This document shows, one piece after another, positions 7,178-16,565 of a stretch of 30,826 nucleotides of DNA. The notes beneath the pieces are model-generated. The model saw only the letters and a program-made list of their open reading frames with translations. It searched no databases and was not told the DNA's origin. The position numbers and the translations under genes are program-made. Every line of letters begins with the position of its first letter. Positions within the stretch are counted from its first letter, which is position 1. Source of the DNA: a virus; the IMG/VR virus record IMGVR_UViG_3300020408_000027, positions 1 to 30,826 of that record; one strand, written 5' to 3'.

Positions 7178-7524
7178 TAGAATTTCGTTGCTCCAGCGCG
7201 TACTAGGACCATACCTTCAATTACTCTACTCATTATACCAGTATTATCAGTCATCACAACATCATAGACATATCTACCATCTTTCAGGTTAGCAGTCTGG
7301 GATGTCGTCAAACCAAGTTTGACTTGACCGTTTGTTGCGGCACCGTAAACAGTTGAAGTAAACGTAGTAACACCTGTGGTAGCACCTGGGTGCTTCCTCA
7401 TCTGGGATTTAAATGTATAGTTAGTCAGATTTAAGACAGAGTTAGATGTCCCGTCTTCAAGTGTGAAGACTTGACTAAAATCTGTGCTTTGATCAATTTG
7501 AATATTACTGACGTATACTGCCAT
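7177..7524 (-). CDS. Small beta-rich virion protein, 115 residues
   Basis: Polar beta-rich sequence with the layout DFSQVFTLEDG, VLNLTNYTFKSQMRKHP, a Thr-rich strand, GQVKLGLTTSQTANL, DGRYVYDVVMTD and RVIEGMVLVRAGAT. The D-F-x-x-x-F...L-T-x-Y-x-F-x-S-x-x-R and G-x-Y-V-Y-D-V pattern is one I associate with the N-terminal domain of baseplate upper or fibre-anchoring proteins of several phages. It has no transmembrane segment or Cys. It starts 22 bases after the preceding gene's stop with no strong Shine-Dalgarno, and is followed by the 89-residue gene through a TAATG overlap. A baseplate or fibre adaptor is likely; the specific role is unknown. Confidence 0.78.
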   Translation of the reverse strand: MAVYVSNIQIDQSTDFSQVFTLEDGTSNSVLNLTNYTFKSQMRKHPGATTGVTTFTSTVYGAATNGQVKLGLTTSQTANLKDGRYVYDVVMTDNTGIMSRVIEGMVLVRAGATKF

Positions 7525-7543
7525 CTTTCAAAGGTATTTTAAG

Positions 7544-7550
7544 TATTTAG
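7544..7550 (-). promoter_or_regulatory. Possible late promoter variant (CTAAATA)
   Basis: CTAAATA overlaps the stop codon of the 58-residue gene, about 20 bases before the ATG of the 115-residue gene. It matches the element before the 627-residue gene. It is one substitution from the TATAAATA core, and support is positional only. Confidence 0.3.
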
Positions 7551-7723
7551 GAAGGCAGTCCTATTACACTGACAACTTCCTGTTGCTTGAAATATAATTT
7601 TGCGTAAGATTTACAAATGTTTTGAAGTTCACCAATATTATCGCACTCGTCAATTAGTCTTGCTTGTTGCTCATAAGCAAACATTTTAGACATTGTTTCA
7701 AGTTTGATTTGATCGGGATCCAT
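7547..7723 (-). CDS. Small helical protein, 58 residues, unknown function
   Basis: I start this gene at the ATG at 7723 (MDPDQIKLETMSKMF), because GGAG lies seven bases upstream (7731-7734). An in-frame ATG at 7756 would add eleven residues with no better signal. The protein is wholly alpha-helical: EYEQQ-like and RLIDECD segments, then NIGELQNICKSYAKLYFKQQEVV. It overlaps the end of the preceding 70-residue gene by 26 bases in another frame. I recall short proteins of this type near the baseplate genes of marine T4-like phages but know no function. Its size and helical layout loosely recall NblA, but no diagnostic residue supports that. Confidence 0.65.
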   Translation of the reverse strand: MDPDQIKLETMSKMFAYEQQARLIDECDNIGELQNICKSYAKLYFKQQEVVSVIGLPS

Positions 7724-7910
7724 TGATAAACTCCGTGAGAAGGGACTTGATTTCATCTATATCTTTCCGCATTTCATCAAGTTCTTGTTTTTGACGATCG
7801 CGGTTAGATCTCATCTTAACATACTCATTATAACCAGTTGTATCATTATTGACAACGGCACCTGTATCTGTGCGGTACAGGTGCTTATGATCTTTGACCT
7901 TTTTCATCAT
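7698..7910 (-). CDS. Small protein with C-terminal coiled coil, 70 residues
   Basis: Residues 1-35 are polar with a motif RTDTGAVVNNDTTGYNEYV, and residues 36-62 form an amphipathic helix (RQKQELDEMRKDIDEIKSLL) likely to be a coiled coil. The start is ATG at 7910 or the adjacent ATG at 7907; the first overlaps the stop of the DUF4815 gene as ATGA, which argues for coupled translation. A TGA-V-x-N-x-D motif near the start of small proteins is common in marine T4-like phages as I remember them, but without assigned function. An accessory structural or assembly protein is the simplest guess. Confidence 0.7.
   Translation of the reverse strand: MMKKVKDHKHLYRTDTGAVVNNDTTGYNEYVKMRSNRDRQKQELDEMRKDIDEIKSLLTEFINGSRSNQT
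7731..7734 (-). promoter_or_regulatory. Shine-Dalgarno deciding the start of the 58-residue gene
   Basis: GGAG (within CACGGAG on the minus strand) lies seven bases before ATG 7723 and inside the upstream gene. It favours this start over the in-frame ATG at 7756. Confidence 0.6.
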
Positions 7911-10900
7911 GCGAGAGCAATAACTCTAAAGTCCTTGAACTTCGGTGCTTTTGCTTCATTAGTTCCACTCATAACAATCTTGATTCTAAATCCATTAAAC
8001 TGAGCAAGATTATCAGCACTAAACTGATAGTCTATATATTCACCATCTGCACTCGCACGAGTGAAAGCGTCTGGTCTGCCATTGTTAAGAACAGAATCAA
8101 CTACTTCATCGCCAAATCCATCACCATTTGTATCTGTCAGATTATCAAATCCAGGGAACAATTCAAATGCTTGTTCAATACCATTAGAATCAACTCTAAA
8201 GAGTTCATAAAGAACTCTAAAGTCTGCTGAAGAATGACGGTATGCAGAAACAAGGACTTTGAGAGATGTTGCTGGTTGTGCAAGATCAGTCTTTTTAGAA
8301 ATATAATACGCAGTATGTGGATCTTCTGTAAGAGAATTTACTCTTCCATCATTTGCATAATCAGAAATTGGATTGTTTAACCTATTTCTACCAAACAGAA
8401 TTCCAGATCCCTGAACATCAATAACTGGAGATAGATTTGGATCGGTCGTGTTCATACTGACGGCAAGAGTCAGGGACTTACTATTAGGAAGATCTGATAG
8501 TCTTGTGATTTCGTTGATTCTAGAAGCAACCATTCTTGGAGTACTCATCCGATTCTCATTGTTAAGAGAAATATTTTCATATCCCTGGTCAAGGAATGAT
8601 ACTTCAGAACCACCAGAACTAGTTCCTGTAACAGTTCTAATTTGAGAAGTTGTGGTGGTGCTCTCTGTTGGCGTGAATACGTTCAACCTTGGAGTAATTT
8701 CATCAAACTGAATATTACTTGAAGAGAACACAACTGGACCGCCAACACTATTTTCATCAGTGAAACTAAGTTGATTATCTCCAGTTGTTCTTGATCCACG
8801 ATCAATCTGCAGATGATAAGTATCAAAGTCTCTAGCATTCTTCAAAGTAGCATCACTAGGCATATTATGTTGCTTATTGATTCTGTGAAGAGAGATTCCG
8901 TTCAACTCATAAGTAAAGATTTGATCATTAAGATCATGAGATCTCTTGAGAGAATTATCAATACCTCTTGTGCCAATTCCAAGTGTTCCAGCACCACCAG
9001 CACCGGCAATAATAGAGTTGTAGTAAATGATTTCGTTATTGACCTTGGCATAACCAGTAGAAGTGGAAATGCCCTCAAATGTCGCAAAGAGTGATGTATT
9101 AGCAACCGAAATAGTTGTATCACTCAATCCAAGTGCTGCATTTAGAGTAGTTGGAGTTGTATTGGGTTCAATATCTGCAAGAACAACAACATTGTTGTCT
9201 GCATGAAGACTATGATTGGTTTGTTGAACCTCAAGAACTCTACCATCATAGAGATTACTGATTACACTAGAATTTCTAATTGTTGTATTAGCATATGCAA
9301 CCGCAACATTAGGGGAACTATAAACGACAAGATTCTGTCCTTCAGTAAACTCTTCACCCTGAACATCAGTCAGATATAAGGTATCTTTTCCTGTGATATT
9401 CTTAACTGAGAATTGTGCACCACGACCTCTGGTAACATCAGAAGTTGTAATTCCAAGTACATCGCCAACAACGTATCCATTGCCAGCAGTCGTCACATGT
9501 GGATTTCCATCAAGTCTATTGCTTGAGAACGTGACAATGCCAATAGCTCCAGTTCCAGATCCGGTGACAGAGTAGAAATTGACTCCATTATAGGTTCCAT
9601 TACTGTATCCTGCACCAACTAAATTGCTAGTTGTGTTAGCAATGTTTCCACCAACCTGCTCAATATTGCCGGTAATAGCAGCAGAAGATGTATTATCACT
9701 TACCTTTTTACCAATGGTCAGAATACTATCCATTACAGAAGTTGTTGTGATACCAACTTTTAGTTTTCTTGGAAGAGTTTTAACTGGATTATTAATAAGT
9801 TTTTCAGTTAAATCACTTCCAATCTGCAGAGATGGGTTGTAGAAGTAACCAATACCAGGTTCTGTAATGAAGTTTGCTTTGTACAACGTGAACTTCGCAT
9901 CTTCAAACTGACTTGCAGTCCAGATAGTCCCGTTTTGAGACTTGAACAAACTACCTCCAATATATTGCTTTGTTACGATGACACTTTCAGCGTCAGGTAG
10001 AGTAGACAGATTTACAGTCCTCTCTCCCATTCTTGCCACCCAAACTTCATATTCGTTAGTTGTTGGTGCAAGAAGAACAAAGCAATACTCAGTGTCTGGT
10101 TCAAGATATACTGGAGAAGGGAAAGTAACTTTAGTTGGAACTGTACCGTCACTTGAAACATTAATTTGAGATGGTTCAAGAGTTACCTGTGCATAATCAG
10201 CAACCAATATATCTGTTGGTGTGCCCAACTCCATGGTTCTAATTTCACATCTTATTTTTTCATTTTCATCTTTGTTAGCAAAGAATACGTCAAGACTTGT
10301 CAGGAATGCCCCAGTTTCGTCAACCGTAAATGATTGTGCTAAAGGATCTTCCCTTCGTACAGGAGGTCTTGGTCTGCGGAAGAATTCCGTGACATTTCTG
10401 GTTCTGCGAACAGTTTCTACAGTTCCTCTGGCAGTATAAGTACCTTCACCAACACTAAATCTCAAACTTCCAGGTAGAGGTTCAGCATTAGAAGAGCTTG
10501 ATGTAAGTTTAAAAGTCTTTTCTCCTGTAGTAAATGTAACTGCGGGTGTTGGAGAAGCAAGGGGATCTCTGAAGAAGAATGATCCTGTTACATCACCAAA
10601 AGTATCAGTTATTAATCTGATGTCTGATACTTTTGCTTGTGCCCCACTTGTTACACCAAGAAGGACCATATCCTTCACGATACGCCCATTAAACGCTCCA
10701 AGAACATCTTCCATCAAAGAGTTAATATCAATATTCAGAACTGTGGAAGACGCAGAATATACTTCAGGTAAAGTTAAACTTCTATTGTATGGATTTAAAG
10801 TGTATTTTGTAGAAGGATTCGTTATTGAACCAGACTTATGATCAGGATTACAAATTCTTGCAGAGAAAATTTGTCTAGCTCCAATAAAACCTCTAACAGT

Positions 10901-13900
10901 CTCTCCTGCCTGGAAGACCCCAGATGTCATGGAAATTTCAGTTAATTTTGGAATAATATCCAAATCTGTACTACTTTCAAAGAAATTGTAATGTCTTGTT
11001 AGAGGTCTTAAACCAGTTGCTTCAAACTGTACGTTCCTAGATCTGATATGTGTATCAGCAGTTCTACTCTCTACGCTAGTGCTAATACTAGATAGTTCTC
11101 TCCCTCGTCTGCCATTTCTCCAATCAGTAGAAACTCTAGTGACTCTTTCGCCACCGTTAATTGTAACTGTTCGTGTCCAACTATCCTGAGCAGGAGAAAT
11201 GTTGATCGCACCTGTGAATGCGACCATGTTGAATGGGTTTACATTTTCAACTCTAGATGCGAGAGGTTGTTTAATCCACTCTTTATTGTCATACTTAAGT
11301 GTAATCAGATCACCAGTCTTCTGAGTATTTGGATCAAGAAGGTCAAAGTTTAAGTCAAAACCACCAACAGTGGGAAGACCGGAAGCAATCTCTGGTTTAA
11401 GAGTAAAGTAATCAACTGGTGCTCCGAGTTCATTATTTTTAATTCCAGACTCGGACTTGTCTTCCATTCTTTGATTGTCAGCAAAATCATCAACAAAGAA
11501 TCCAGACTTAAATCTATCTAAACCGTCAGTATCCCTAACTTGAAGTGTTTTTGTATCAAGTTCAAGGAGAGATAGCGATGTGAGAGTTTCTAAAGTTTCA
11601 ACTCTATCCTCAATCCTACCAATATCTCTCATCGTATATCTTCTATTATCAGTAAAGGTTAATACTGCATCAGAAGTATCATATAAGTATGCTGGCAACT
11701 GAATTCTTGCCAATTCCATCATGTCACCACCAATTTCAGGATCTTTTGGATCCTCAGCACTAGTTCCTCTTACAACAGCAACATTTCCTTTAGTGGTAAA
11801 CACCACTTTATCAATTCTTGGGAGGTAGTAACTAATTCCAACTAAAGAACTTTCATCTGGAGCAACTAAAAGAGTCGGATTAGTTCCTGTTGTAGCGAAA
11901 GTTCTTGCAGTGTAATCAAAAGGAGAAAGTGTAGTGGAAGTAAAATCAGAAACTCTAGGTCTAAAGTCTAAGACATCTGATGCTCTAAGTTCTCCTGCTA
12001 GTGGGATGTCAGATTTAAACCTGGCAGCATCGTAAGAATTAACTGTATATACGTCACCCGTATCATTAGTTGGAATTGTATAATGATTGTAAATTATTAA
12101 CAGTTTTCTTGATGGTGTATAATTTAAATTTTCTCTACGTACAATTCTTGAGTAATCATAGAACTGTTCTTTAACACCTTTGTCAAGAGTGTAGTTATTT
12201 GTAACATCTTGATAGTTTCCAAGTCCAATAACTTGTAATGGTGCAATAATACCAGATTCTTCAAATGTTACGTTTTCGCCAACAGTAAATTTATCATCAG
12301 TTAAGTAAACAATTTCAACTTTAGTTGCTGAAGATCTTGTGACTACTTGAGCGATGGCATTACTTGTGGATCCAACAACTCTTTCTCCTAAAATTGATGC
12401 TGTGTTGAGTGCTAATCCAGCAGGGAACTCAAGGGAATCTAAGGTTGGAATAGATGTTCCTAATGATTCATAAACAGCGACAACTTCTGCAACATCAGGA
12501 ACATTCAGAGAAATTTCTCTATCCTGAATTCTAGTTCCATAAAAATCACTTTTAGAAGTTTGAGAAATGGATGTAGATACTCCGGTAGCAGACTTGGTTA
12601 CTTCTACTTTTGTGCTTCTCGTATATACTTTGTCTTTGTTGGTGATTCCTATTTTTTTGACAGTAGTATTTACTGTCACATTGCTTGATTGAGATGCAGT
12701 GAGACCAGTAAACGTAATAACTTGACCTGCAGAACTGAGAGAAACTTGATCGCTTGTTAAAGTTTCAATAGATCCGTCATTATAATGAATGCTATATCTT
12801 TCTTGATCAAATGTCTCAAAGAGGGAACTACTAATACCAGTTGTAGTAACGTTTATTGAAAGAGATCCTGTAGAGCTGGTTGACTGCTCTCTAATTTGAC
12901 TGGAAACTAAAAGATTAGAAGATCCTAAATCAACTGAAGAAACATTTTGTTCTTCAAGAGGTGCAAACAATCCACCACGCTCTCTAACAATAGGTACACC
13001 TAATGTAAATGTTCCTGTAAAAGTAGAACCTGGAAGACTACCATCACAAACATTAGTTCTATCCTGCTCAGCAACTAAAGTAACTTGAGTTTTGGCAGAA
13101 TTAATTGCAGAAACTCTATTAAACGTTTCATCACTAGTTCCAGCGATCTGATATCTAACAATATCTCCAACTTTAATGTTGTTGAAGAACTTGCCTGGGC
13201 AAGTCATAGCACCAGTAGTACTAATTTGAACTGTGTCTGCTATACCAAATCCGGTAGGAAGTTTTCTTTCAAGAATAGTATCGGCAATAAAATCTCTCTT
13301 GAGTTCAGAATTCAGTGCTGTTGAATCCTGATAAATTGACTTGACATCTTCAATAGTGTGAGTTGTGAGACTCGTGATGGAGCGAGAAATTTCTTTGCTC
13401 TCATTAATTAAAAGCTGCTCACCGACGATGAAGGTTCCTGATGTTTGCATCAGGGTAATATCAGTCGTTCCAGCAGGAGCACTCTGTACATAACCAGAGG
13501 CACCACTACTTACACCTCTAATGTAAGAACTGACAGGCATGTCAGCAGTCAAAGTATTTTCGTTCAAACTAATAGTAGTATATGTCTGAACATCAAAAAG
13601 ATATAAATCCCAAGAAGTAGAAAGATCTACTTGAGCAGAATCTGTAAGACTAAAATTATATACTCTTGCTTGACCAATTTCAGTTCCAGTGGCAGCAGTT
13701 GTAGATGTTCCTCTTCTTTGACCCTGAAGTCTTACAATATTACTATTATTATTTACACCAAATAATGGAGTTCCCTGAACATTATTAACACGAATCAGAG
13801 TTCCCATTTCAAAAGGAACCAAAGAATTAGATATTGTTCTGGTATCCCTTGGTTTCTCTACATCAATAATTTTATTGGCAGTATTTTCAACGTCATATCC

Positions 13901-14986
13901 TTTTACATATGCTTTTCCTGCAGAAACAGAAATTGCCATCATGTTTTCAGATGGAACATTTCCATCATCTGTAGATTGATTTGAGAAAAATACTCCTTCA
14001 TTACCAAGTCTGTCATTCAAAGACTCTTTGACCTCAACATCAAAGTTATCAAGGGAATAATTTCCAGATTCTTCAAAAGTTCTCTTAGCAAAATAGTCTC
14101 TAATTAAGTTGTAATTAGATTTATTTTGAAGTTTCTTTAATTCACCATCCTGAATTCTAACAAGTTCTACAAAAGTCTTATCATCATTATCTGTTAAGAG
14201 TTTCTTAGATAATGTTAGACTTATTTTTAATCTATCTGCCCCAGGAGCAGCATAGTTAGAGAACCCTTTAGCATTGTCATATAAAGAATCATCATCTTTC
14301 GCTGTGATGATCTCTTCATTAATAGTTAAACCAACCCTATAAGATGATGTGTTGGAATATGGGTCTAAAAATATCTTATCAGATGAAACATCTACAAAAG
14401 TTCCTCTGATAAAATACACTCCAGAACCAATTGATACGGAACTGGAGACAGACGTAGCATCTTCACTAATCAGCGATGCTACAGTTTCACCTGAATTTAC
14501 AGAAGTATTTCCGTAAGTGAAGGAATCTTCTGTAATTAAAACTTCTCCGTCCTGGAACGGTTCAACCTGGTTATTATCTCCAGATTCAATATACTTTACA
14601 AATATGGTTGGATTCGTTATACCAGTTAAGTCTGATACATTTTCATATCGGTCAACCTTTGCAACGATGCCAGATGTTTGACCCTTTAATCTCTTTCCTA
14701 CAAGATTTTTACCGTATACTGAAATGTCAATACCTAAATGATCAGCATTTAACTTAACAGCAGGATATTCAGAATCATACGCAACATTTCCTGGGATCAC
14801 CATTGATCCCTCTTTGAACATATGACTTCCAAACGATTCTATTTGATTCTGCAGAATTGTCTGTAGAGTCGTCAGTTCTCTAGCCTGAACTGGAAATCCT
14901 GGTTTGAATAAAACCTTGTAAAAATTATCATCCTTACTGAAATCATCAAAATAAGGATTGATATTGAGATTAGTTTTCTGTGGCAT
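7907..14986 (-). CDS. Large DUF4815 baseplate/virion protein (gp10-like position)
   Basis: This 2359-residue protein has an N-terminus with the DUF4815 signature: LNINPYFDDFSKDDNFYKVLFKPG, then an FPVQARELTTLQTILQNQIESFGSHMFKEGS segment. The first 400 residues include AGKAYVKGYDVE. At about 1120-1145 is a predicted coiled coil (RDIGRIEDRVETLETLTSL) followed by DGLDRFKSGFFVDDF. At about 1545-1680 is a beta domain starting DPLAQSFTVDETGAFLTSLD and containing YLEPDTEYCFVLLAP. Repeats of the G-x-G-Y and GFP/RG types occur at about 1790-2035. The C-terminal domain (about 2240-2359, from AYRHSSADFRVLYELF) looks distinct and conserved. It lies where T4 has gp9 and gp10 and is far larger than either. 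It presumably forms the outer baseplate or a fibre-attachment hub. It follows gp8 after three bases. Confidence 0.88.
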   Translation of the reverse strand: MPQKTNLNINPYFDDFSKDDNFYKVLFKPGFPVQARELTTLQTILQNQIESFGSHMFKEGSMVIPGNVAYDSEYPAVKLNADHLGIDISVYGKNLVGKRLKGQTSGIVAKVDRYENVSDLTGITNPTIFVKYIESGDNNQVEPFQDGEVLITEDSFTYGNTSVNSGETVASLISEDATSVSSSVSIGSGVYFIRGTFVDVSSDKIFLDPYSNTSSYRVGLTINEEIITAKDDDSLYDNAKGFSNYAAPGADRLKISLTLSKKLLTDNDDKTFVELVRIQDGELKKLQNKSNYNLIRDYFAKRTFEESGNYSLDNFDVEVKESLNDRLGNEGVFFSNQSTDDGNVPSENMMAISVSAGKAYVKGYDVENTANKIIDVEKPRDTRTISNSLVPFEMGTLIRVNNVQGTPLFGVNNNSNIVRLQGQRRGTSTTAATGTEIGQARVYNFSLTDSAQVDLSTSWDLYLFDVQTYTTISLNENTLTADMPVSSYIRGVSSGASGYVQSAPAGTTDITLMQTSGTFIVGEQLLINESKEISRSITSLTTHTIEDVKSIYQDSTALNSELKRDFIADTILERKLPTGFGIADTVQISTTGAMTCPGKFFNNIKVGDIVRYQIAGTSDETFNRVSAINSAKTQVTLVAEQDRTNVCDGSLPGSTFTGTFTLGVPIVRERGGLFAPLEEQNVSSVDLGSSNLLVSSQIREQSTSSTGSLSINVTTTGISSSLFETFDQERYSIHYNDGSIETLTSDQVSLSSAGQVITFTGLTASQSSNVTVNTTVKKIGITNKDKVYTRSTKVEVTKSATGVSTSISQTSKSDFYGTRIQDREISLNVPDVAEVVAVYESLGTSIPTLDSLEFPAGLALNTASILGERVVGSTSNAIAQVVTRSSATKVEIVYLTDDKFTVGENVTFEESGIIAPLQVIGLGNYQDVTNNYTLDKGVKEQFYDYSRIVRRENLNYTPSRKLLIIYNHYTIPTNDTGDVYTVNSYDAARFKSDIPLAGELRASDVLDFRPRVSDFTSTTLSPFDYTARTFATTGTNPTLLVAPDESSLVGISYYLPRIDKVVFTTKGNVAVVRGTSAEDPKDPEIGGDMMELARIQLPAYLYDTSDAVLTFTDNRRYTMRDIGRIEDRVETLETLTSLSLLELDTKTLQVRDTDGLDRFKSGFFVDDFADNQRMEDKSESGIKNNELGAPVDYFTLKPEIASGLPTVGGFDLNFDLLDPNTQKTGDLITLKYDNKEWIKQPLASRVENVNPFNMVAFTGAINISPAQDSWTRTVTINGGERVTRVSTDWRNGRRGRELSSISTSVESRTADTHIRSRNVQFEATGLRPLTRHYNFFESSTDLDIIPKLTEISMTSGVFQAGETVRGFIGARQIFSARICNPDHKSGSITNPSTKYTLNPYNRSLTLPEVYSASSTVLNIDINSLMEDVLGAFNGRIVKDMVLLGVTSGAQAKVSDIRLITDTFGDVTGSFFFRDPLASPTPAVTFTTGEKTFKLTSSSSNAEPLPGSLRFSVGEGTYTARGTVETVRRTRNVTEFFRRPRPPVRREDPLAQSFTVDETGAFLTSLDVFFANKDENEKIRCEIRTMELGTPTDILVADYAQVTLEPSQINVSSDGTVPTKVTFPSPVYLEPDTEYCFVLLAPTTNEYEVWVARMGERTVNLSTLPDAESVIVTKQYIGGSLFKSQNGTIWTASQFEDAKFTLYKANFITEPGIGYFYNPSLQIGSDLTEKLINNPVKTLPRKLKVGITTTSVMDSILTIGKKVSDNTSSAAITGNIEQVGGNIANTTSNLVGAGYSNGTYNGVNFYSVTGSGTGAIGIVTFSSNRLDGNPHVTTAGNGYVVGDVLGITTSDVTRGRGAQFSVKNITGKDTLYLTDVQGEEFTEGQNLVVYSSPNVAVAYANTTIRNSSVISNLYDGRVLEVQQTNHSLHADNNVVVLADIEPNTTPTTLNAALGLSDTTISVANTSLFATFEGISTSTGYAKVNNEIIYYNSIIAGAGGAGTLGIGTRGIDNSLKRSHDLNDQIFTYELNGISLHRINKQHNMPSDATLKNARDFDTYHLQIDRGSRTTGDNQLSFTDENSVGGPVVFSSSNIQFDEITPRLNVFTPTESTTTTSQIRTVTGTSSGGSEVSFLDQGYENISLNNENRMSTPRMVASRINEITRLSDLPNSKSLTLAVSMNTTDPNLSPVIDVQGSGILFGRNRLNNPISDYANDGRVNSLTEDPHTAYYISKKTDLAQPATSLKVLVSAYRHSSADFRVLYELFRVDSNGIEQAFELFPGFDNLTDTNGDGFGDEVVDSVLNNGRPDAFTRASADGEYIDYQFSADNLAQFNGFRIKIVMSGTNEAKAPKFKDFRVIALA

Positions 14987-14989
14987 CGT

Positions 14990-16537
14990 TTAGAATTCCA
15001 GGATGATTTTAACGTCTTCTTTTTGTCTTGAGTTTCTGGAGATTGCTGGACGATTGTCAATATAGACAATATCTCCCGACCCTTTATTTATCTCAGGATT
15101 GGCAATCCCGTTTGTAATTTGGGTGCCAATTGAAATAAGTTTTGTTCCTGTTGGGTTTGTAGTAATACCAGTAAATCCAGTATCAATAGAACCCGAGAAA
15201 CCTCCAGTGGTAGTGACTGCGTTTGAATTTGAAGCAAACTCATACAGTTTACCGTTGGTAGAAACACCAACATAATCTGTTTGATCAAATGTAGTTTGAT
15301 TCAAGAAAGCATTTCTATCTTGAAAATACTTCAATACTTTAGTTTCATTATCAAATGAAGCAACAAAACCAACTGCTGTCCCGCCTGTAACACTTTGACT
15401 AATTTTATCACCAACAGATACTGTTCCAGTAACTGAAGTAAATTTCAAGGCACCTAATGAAGAGAACTGATTTTCATCAAATACTGTTGTAGATCCAATA
15501 GAAGTTGGATTTTTAACAATACCAATTTGTGCGAAAGTTACATCAGTTGGAAAATCTCTTGTAGAATCATCAAATCTTGCATAAACAAGAACCTTATCCG
15601 CACCAAGTTCCTTATAAAGGTCATGACCATGACCCTTTGATGGTGGAATAATTGGAATCAGTTTTGCTTTAGTGCTGGAGTTAGAATTAATTGATCCAAG
15701 ATCAACAATTCCGTAAGAATAATTTTTTCCACCAGAAGAAACTACAGTATTTGTAATTTTACCGTTGACATCAACATCAACAATAACTTTACCGCCAGTT
15801 CCATCACCTAAAATATTGACTTCATGAGAACCTTGAGAATATCCTAATCCCTGTTGGTCAATATATACTTTCTTAATCTGATTCTCATTAGTATCAGAAT
15901 CACCGTTATTCCTAACAGCAACTATCTGAGCATCTGTTGATGTAGACCAATTATTTGGAAGTGAAATATATTCAGTAGAATCAAACTTGATGATATCACT
16001 TGGAGATACTGTGAAAAGATATTTCCAAACATATCCATCACCACTTACACCTGCTTTTGATGGTTCAAGGTCAGTGAAAGTTGGTTCATCAAGAGAAGCA
16101 TTTCCTGTTGTACTAATTCCAGAAGAACCATTATCAATAACAGTATATACTTTGAACTCACTATTCATTACATAGTAGTTTGCATCATAAAGTCTTGCAG
16201 ACTTTGTGGTGGGTGAAAGATTATTGAGACTGTAATCGTGACGATACATCTCATACTTTGTCCCTCTAGTCCAATCAACTCTCCTTACCAGTCTTCTGAC
16301 ATTAGCAGAGGAGACTTTCTTACCAAAGGACATATTGTCGCCAATAAAATTGGCATAATCAATATTGTCAGTGGGACTAGGAGTATTTGTGTCCCAGTCT
16401 GTAGTTCTTCCAAATCCAACTATAGAGGGATTGGATAGACCAACAAAAACATAGTAAGAGTTTGCAGAACTAGTGACGGAATCTACAAAGTTTCCCGCAT
16501 TTAATATTCTAAACTGATCGGTTACAATTGCCGCCAT
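14990..16537 (-). CDS. gp8: Baseplate wedge protein, T4 gp8 family
   Basis: The product is 515 residues; T4 gp8 has 334. Both ends match: an N-terminal IVTDQFRILNAGNFVDS (T4 IVTSKFRTEKMLNFYNS), an FGRTTDW segment, RRVDW, GDGYVWKYLFTVSPSD (T4 GDGYVWEYLFEIPPD), EYISLP, and the C-terminal IVYIDNRPAISRNSRQKED (T4 MIYMENRPPIIMAMDQTEE). The extra sequence, about residues 205-450, holds two G-x-G/K-x-Y repeats (GLGYSQGSHEVNILG, GGKNYSYGIVDLG) and a GDKISQSVTGGTAVGFV segment like that of gp14. gp8 forms dimers in the wedge, bridging gp7 and gp10. The gene has its own late promoter at 16557-16564 and a short leader of about 14 bases, without a clear Shine-Dalgarno. Confidence 0.93.
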   Translation of the reverse strand: MAAIVTDQFRILNAGNFVDSVTSSANSYYVFVGLSNPSIVGFGRTTDWDTNTPSPTDNIDYANFIGDNMSFGKKVSSANVRRLVRRVDWTRGTKYEMYRHDYSLNNLSPTTKSARLYDANYYVMNSEFKVYTVIDNGSSGISTTGNASLDEPTFTDLEPSKAGVSGDGYVWKYLFTVSPSDIIKFDSTEYISLPNNWSTSTDAQIVAVRNNGDSDTNENQIKKVYIDQQGLGYSQGSHEVNILGDGTGGKVIVDVDVNGKITNTVVSSGGKNYSYGIVDLGSINSNSSTKAKLIPIIPPSKGHGHDLYKELGADKVLVYARFDDSTRDFPTDVTFAQIGIVKNPTSIGSTTVFDENQFSSLGALKFTSVTGTVSVGDKISQSVTGGTAVGFVASFDNETKVLKYFQDRNAFLNQTTFDQTDYVGVSTNGKLYEFASNSNAVTTTGGFSGSIDTGFTGITTNPTGTKLISIGTQITNGIANPEINKGSGDIVYIDNRPAISRNSRQKEDVKIILEF

Positions 16538-16556
16538 TGTTGCTAGCTTTTTTCTA

Positions 16557-16564
16557 TATTTATA
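16557..16564 (-). promoter_or_regulatory. T4-type late promoter (TATAAATA) before gp8
   Basis: A perfect TATAAATA box lies in the 28-base gap between the giant gp7-like gene and gp8, one base after the TAG stop. Expected initiation at about 16550 gives a leader of roughly 14 bases to ATG 16537. It would uncouple expression of gp8 and the downstream genes from the 11.9-kb gene upstream. Confidence 0.8.
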
Positions 16565-16565
16565 A

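Noticed and set aside
7547-7723. Possible NblA-like phycobilisome degradation protein
   Set aside because: The size and helical layout are similar, but I could not match characteristic residues, and the gene sits among baseplate genes; left as unknown.
13189-13204. Short inverted repeat ACTTGCC-TG-GGCAAGT
   Set aside because: The stem is only 7 bp with a 2-base loop, lies inside the DUF4815 gene and has no T run, so neither a terminator nor a clear site.
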